64,000 nt of DNA, taken from NCBI RefSeq assembly GCF_009695875.1, contig NZ_VUNC01000003.1, positions 62,001 through 126,000 of the forward strand. The letters run 5' to 3'. Positions 60,785 through 64,000 of the stretch are shown here, piece after piece. The position numbers and the translations under genes are program-made. The first letter of the stretch is position 1; the number at the start of each line of letters is the position of its first letter. The DNA is from Olsenella porci. Its GTDB lineage: Bacteria > Actinomycetota > Coriobacteriia > Coriobacteriales > Atopobiaceae. The notes under the pieces are model-generated. The model saw nothing but the letters and a program-made list of their open reading frames with translations. It was not told where the DNA came from and made no database searches.

Positions 60785-62134
60785 CTAGTTCCGTCGGCGG
60801 TCGTGATGGGCGTAATAGCGTCTCTTGCACTCGTACATTCGCTGGTCCGCAAGCTGAATGACCGCCTGGATGTTGACTCCGTCGGCATCCCAGGCGCATC
60901 CGGTGGCAATGACGTAGTCGCGCTGTTCGGCAAAACGACCTTTAAGCCGCCTCGTCAGCGCCATAAACTCCTCGCGTTCGATGCCGGGGAGAAGCGCGAC
61001 GAATTCGTCCCCGCCCTCGCGATACACATGGGTCTGGCCGAGGACCTCTGTCATTGTCCTCGCCACGTGGCAGATGACGTCATCTCCTGCGCCGTGCCCC
61101 CGTCTGTCGTTAATCTGCTTAAGACCATCCACGTCGGCGTAGATCACTCCGATGCTCTCGCCGCTCGCCTTGCCCCTCTCGCAGAACTCTATGCGGGCGT
61201 TCCTGTTCTTTGCCCCCGTCAGCATGTCGTAGCGGCTCAGATGGTCTAGCTTCACCAGAAGCCGCTGGTTGAGGACCTTTGCGCCAATGAAGAACGAGAC
61301 CATCTCGAGGAGTCTCTGGGTGTTGATGGCGTCGTTTTCCTCATAGTTGTCTACGCAGAGGTAGCCAATGAGCTGGCTGCTCTGGAAGAAGGGGGCTGCG
61401 ATGAGGCGCTCGATTCCCTGCCGCCTGAGGATCTCGTAACACTTTGGGTTCCTCTCCCACAGAACCCTGATGTCGGGCATGATGACCGTGGTGCCGTTGT
61501 TGGTAAAGGACTCCCAGTCTTTGAGGAACTCCTCGTATCCCAGGTCTTGGAGGGTGTCGATTTCCGAAGAGACGCCAGGGGCGCACCATTCGAAGGTGTT
61601 GGTGAAGGTGATGCGATCGGTTTCGAGGATGTAGATGCGGTCGGGATGCATGACCTTCGAGAGCTCCTTGAGGACGCGGTTCATGCTGTCCTCGTAGCTC
61701 ATCTCGCTGCTGAGGATCCTTGACATGCGAAGGATGAGCTGACCCGTCTGGTGGTCTCTCTTCTCGGTTTTTAGGAGCTCCTGCTCTCGGTCAATCTCCC
61801 TGAACGTGAAGGCAACGTAGCCAGGCTTCGAGACGGGGGCGACGGTGAATTCCAGCCAATGCTGAATGACGGGCTCGAAGGTGCGGCCGTGGACGGTCTC
61901 TCGCCTCACCCCCGCCTGATAGCAGTAGCTGAACCAGTGGTTGTCGGCGTCGGGATAGACCTCCTTGTACGTCTTGCCCAAGATATCAGCGCGCCGCATG
62001 CCTGCCATCTGGCAGTACCTGGCATTGACGAAGGCATAACGTGAATTCAATACGCGACTTCCGTCGTCGCTCAAAATGATTTCGAAGACGGCGTAGGGAA
62101 GCGGAATCTCGTTGAAGTCATCTACTTGGTACAT
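60785..62134 (-). CDS. PAS-GAF-GGDEF diguanylate cyclase
   Basis: 449 residues. PAS domain (about 5-115, YAVFEIILSDDGSRVLNSRY), GAF domain (about 140-290, RLIAAPFFQSSQLIGYLCVD), then GGDEF (about 295-449) with DMLTGAKNRNARIEF, YADVDGLKQINDRRGH and an intact REGGDEFVAL loop. Cytosolic. Chosen ATG begins the PAS domain; the upstream frame contains a GGGGG site just before it. Convergent with the preceding large protein (36-base gap) and divergent from the anchored protein at 62591. Confidence 0.88.
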   Translation of the reverse strand: MYQVDDFNEIPLPYAVFEIILSDDGSRVLNSRYAFVNARYCQMAGMRRADILGKTYKEVYPDADNHWFSYCYQAGVRRETVHGRTFEPVIQHWLEFTVAPVSKPGYVAFTFREIDREQELLKTEKRDHQTGQLILRMSRILSSEMSYEDSMNRVLKELSKVMHPDRIYILETDRITFTNTFEWCAPGVSSEIDTLQDLGYEEFLKDWESFTNNGTTVIMPDIRVLWERNPKCYEILRRQGIERLIAAPFFQSSQLIGYLCVDNYEENDAINTQRLLEMVSFFIGAKVLNQRLLVKLDHLSRYDMLTGAKNRNARIEFCERGKASGESIGVIYADVDGLKQINDRRGHGAGDDVICHVARTMTEVLGQTHVYREGGDEFVALLPGIEREEFMALTRRLKGRFAEQRDYVIATGCAWDADGVNIQAVIQLADQRMYECKRRYYAHHDRRRN

Positions 62135-62590
62135 CGACAGGCCCCCAAAGAAGCCTTGGGTTCTGTTGGCAGTTCGTCTCTCCGTAACAATATAGTCAAT
62201 AGAACCCAAGCTCCGGGGTGGAAGTGGCTGCGGGTCAATGCAGCCTCGGCCCGTCTCCGGAAGCGCCTGCCGTACCCGTCGCGGCGCAACCGGGTCCGCC
62301 GCAACCTTGGGAAGCCACGGGACGGCATGTATCCGAGGTTGCTTGGTGGTGGAGCATCGCCCGCTTTGACGTGTATTCAGGCGTTGGAATTTTGCTTCCG
62401 TTCCCGATTCGGTCTCGTTTGTACGAGACGCACGTGTTTGAACGACCCTTGGGAAGTGGTAAGTCTTACGATAGATATGTGAAGAGACGTTGAATGTCGA
62501 GCATCCGTTTTTGCCTGACATTGGGCAGAGACGGATTACGGCAGGCGGATGGACGGAGGCACCGTTGGCAGATGACAGGAAGGTGGCGTG
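62135..62590. other. divergent promoter region
   Basis: 456 bases without a gene between the GGDEF gene and the anchored extracellular protein. A TTACGATAGATATG stretch (about 62467-62480) is a candidate -10 for the plus strand. No GEMM-type c-di-GMP riboswitch is recognisable. Its frames are not protein-like. Confidence 0.4.
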
Positions 62591-64000
62591 ATGGCGATGA
62601 TCACGCGCAGGATGTTCCTGACCATGTCCTCGATGTTTGCCACCGTGTTAGTGCTCTTTTTGGGAACGACCGAAGCCCATGACCTTCAGGTGAGCTCGGG
62701 CGAGAGGGTGCCCCCCAAGGGCCCTGGCTCTGCCGGTAGCGATTTTGATGTACGCGAGGTCGACGACATCGCGGAGCTCTCGGAGCGGGACGTGGTGTTC
62801 GTGGGTAGGTCCCAGGTCCTGGAGCGCACTGCCGAGGAGTGGTGCCGCCTTGGTCGCAGGCACCTCGTGAGTGCGCTGCGCGCAGAGGACCTGCAGGGAA
62901 AGAGCATCGCTGCCATGGTGCTCGTGCAGGGATCGGGGCTGTCCGAGAACGGGGTAGACGCCCTTTGCAGCCTTGCCGACAGGGGAAACACCATCGTGTT
63001 CATGGACCTTCCCCCCGCCTCGTTCGTCGAGTCCCAGTGGAGGCTCTCCGGCCTCCTGGGAGTGCGCGAGGTGCGTGACAACAGCGTCAGGATCGAAGGC
63101 TATCACCTGTTCTCCGGCTTTCTCCTGGGTGGCGAGACCATCTATGGGACAACGGCTCGGGAGGAGAGGCTGCAGGACCTGAGCCTCTCCATCCCCTGGT
63201 ATGTCACGCTGGACGGCTGCGAGACCTACATGGTCGGCATGATGGGGGAGAACTTCGATGACGAGGACCAGAACCAGTACCTTCCGGCGGTGATCTGGCG
63301 CTGCGGGCTGCGCAAGGGCAACGTGTTCGCCGTCAACGGGGACTTCATGCAGGATGACCTTGCGGGCATGGGCATCCTGTCGGCCATGCAGTATGCGGGC
63401 AGCGACTACGTGGTTCAACCCGTCGTCAACGCGCAGGTGTTCTCCGTTCTGGACTTCCCCGGATCGGAGGATGGCAACGAGAGGAGGATGAGCGAGGTCT
63501 ACGGTCGCTCCCAGACGGGCGTTCAGCAGAAGATCATGTATCCGTCACTCTCCACTCTGATGGCGGACACCGATACCGTCATGACCGACCTCTGGTCTGG
63601 GGACGATAGCTCGCAGCTCTATCGGGATTCCCTGCGTGAGTTGGGGGAGACGAGCGGCGAGATGGGCATCTCCTTCAGGCAGGGCACGTCTAGCGTGCAT
63701 CACGACTTCCTGACGGCATACGCGCCGGACTCCTCGCCGCTGCCCCAGAGCGTTCGAACGAGGGTCCTTCCCCAGGCATCGGGGGAGGACGTCGTCTCAT
63801 ACGTAAGCGATGACGTCACGGGACAGCGGGTCACCTCGGTTCCCTCGGAGTTCACCTATAGCGCCGACCTCGCGCTCAAGGGCAGCGAGACGATGCTTGC
63901 CTATGCCGGGGCGATGCTCGACGGTCACAAGCCGCTCTGGCCTAAGACCACGGACGACGAGTGGCAGAACTACTTCCGTCGCGTCTCGGCAAACTACGCA
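62591..64000 (+). CDS. membrane-anchored extracellular protein, DUF2194/Pel-locus-like (3' end outside window)
   Basis: 470 codons open to the window end. ATG after GGAAGGTGG. One N-terminal helix (MFLTMSSMFATVLVLFLGT) with no cleavage motif, then extracellular. Characteristic stretches: VIWRCGLRKGNVFAVNGDFM, GMGILSAMQYAGSDYVVQPV, VNAQVFSVLDFPG, and later YAGAMLDGHKPLWP. These resemble DUF2194 proteins, which are found in Gram-positive Pel-type exopolysaccharide loci beside polysaccharide synthase genes. Recognition is from memory of the family and moderate. Its position after four c-di-GMP genes fits a c-di-GMP-controlled exopolysaccharide cluster continuing to the right. Confidence 0.7.
   Translation, partial: MAMITRRMFLTMSSMFATVLVLFLGTTEAHDLQVSSGERVPPKGPGSAGSDFDVREVDDIAELSERDVVFVGRSQVLERTAEEWCRLGRRHLVSALRAEDLQGKSIAAMVLVQGSGLSENGVDALCSLADRGNTIVFMDLPPASFVESQWRLSGLLGVREVRDNSVRIEGYHLFSGFLLGGETIYGTTAREERLQDLSLSIPWYVTLDGCETYMVGMMGENFDDEDQNQYLPAVIWRCGLRKGNVFAVNGDFMQDDLAGMGILSAMQYAGSDYVVQPVVNAQVFSVLDFPGSEDGNERRMSEVYGRSQTGVQQKIMYPSLSTLMADTDTVMTDLWSGDDSSQLYRDSLRELGETSGEMGISFRQGTSSVHHDFLTAYAPDSSPLPQSVRTRVLPQASGEDVVSYVSDDVTGQRVTSVPSEFTYSADLALKGSETMLAYAGAMLDGHKPLWPKTTDDEWQNYFRRVSANYA

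Noticed and set aside
62135-62590. c-di-GMP (GEMM) riboswitch before the anchored extracellular protein
   Set aside because: No conserved GEMM core could be found, although the context made it attractive.

Overview
The window looks like a chromosome segment of a GC-rich anaerobic or microaerophilic actinobacterium. The best guess is a member of the Coriobacteriia (Olsenella/Atopobiaceae-like). This rests on uniformly high GC, Actinobacteria-style GTG/TTG starts, a monomeric [FeFe] hydrogenase, many twin-arginine lipoproteins, and a sirtuin-M/macrodomain pair. No rRNA, tRNA, intact insertion sequence or CRISPR array was seen. The genus is inference only.

Layout. 1-6.5 kb: end of a NAD-biosynthesis operon (nadB, nadC, niaR), a branched-chain aminotransferase, an exported Ala/Ser-rich protein and an aldo/keto reductase. 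6.8-21.2 kb: mainly housekeeping genes (hisS, aspS, a NhaC antiporter, a LysR regulator overlapping an RluA-type pseudouridine synthase, an [FeFe] hydrogenase, a HAD phosphatase, a DUF1295 membrane protein). Two gene-free stretches (7.9-8.9 and 15.9-16.6 kb) carry copies of one 30-nt interspersed repeat. 21.2-24.4 kb: a decayed type II CRISPR adaptation module (cas2, frameshifted cas1, no cas9, no array) next to a DEDDh exonuclease gene. That gene is bounded by two related G-rich palindromes that coincide with broken genes.

24.4-41.3 kb: a large redox/detoxification cluster. It holds two paralogous exported flavodoxin-like lipoproteins (one shortened by a stop codon), a 4-5 TM partner, LysR regulators (one frameshifted), an MFS exporter, an iron-type alcohol dehydrogenase, three exported or membrane-anchored alpha/beta hydrolases, an SDR, two small NAD(P)H:flavin oxidoreductases, two aldo/keto reductases and a MATE exporter. 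Five transcription units here share one promoter layout, TTGTAC, 18 nt, then a -10-like hexamer, 40-65 nt before the start codon. That argues for one co-regulated system acting on both sides of the membrane on reactive or xenobiotic carbonyl/quinone/ester compounds.

42.0-53.8 kb: an ABC-F protein, remnants of a hydrolase and a TipA-like MerR regulator, a GIY-YIG protein, PhzF, and a four-gene minus-strand operon (FMN-barrel/ferredoxin fusion, OpuB-OpuC fusion permease, OpuA ATPase, Rrf2 regulator). Divergent from it is a zinc macrodomain-SirTM pair, followed by glycerol dehydrogenase and an RpiB-type isomerase. 54.1-64.0 kb: four cyclic-di-GMP turnover proteins (GGDEF; CHASE-GGDEF-PAS; PAS-GGDEF-EAL-PAS-PAS-GGDEF; PAS-GAF-GGDEF). 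They lead into a long anchored extracellular protein that runs off the window and resembles the DUF2194 proteins of Gram-positive Pel-type exopolysaccharide loci.

Between 19 and 46 kb there are at least nine broken or shortened genes, so this is an accessory region under active decay. Frameshifts could in principle be assembly errors and need read-level confirmation.
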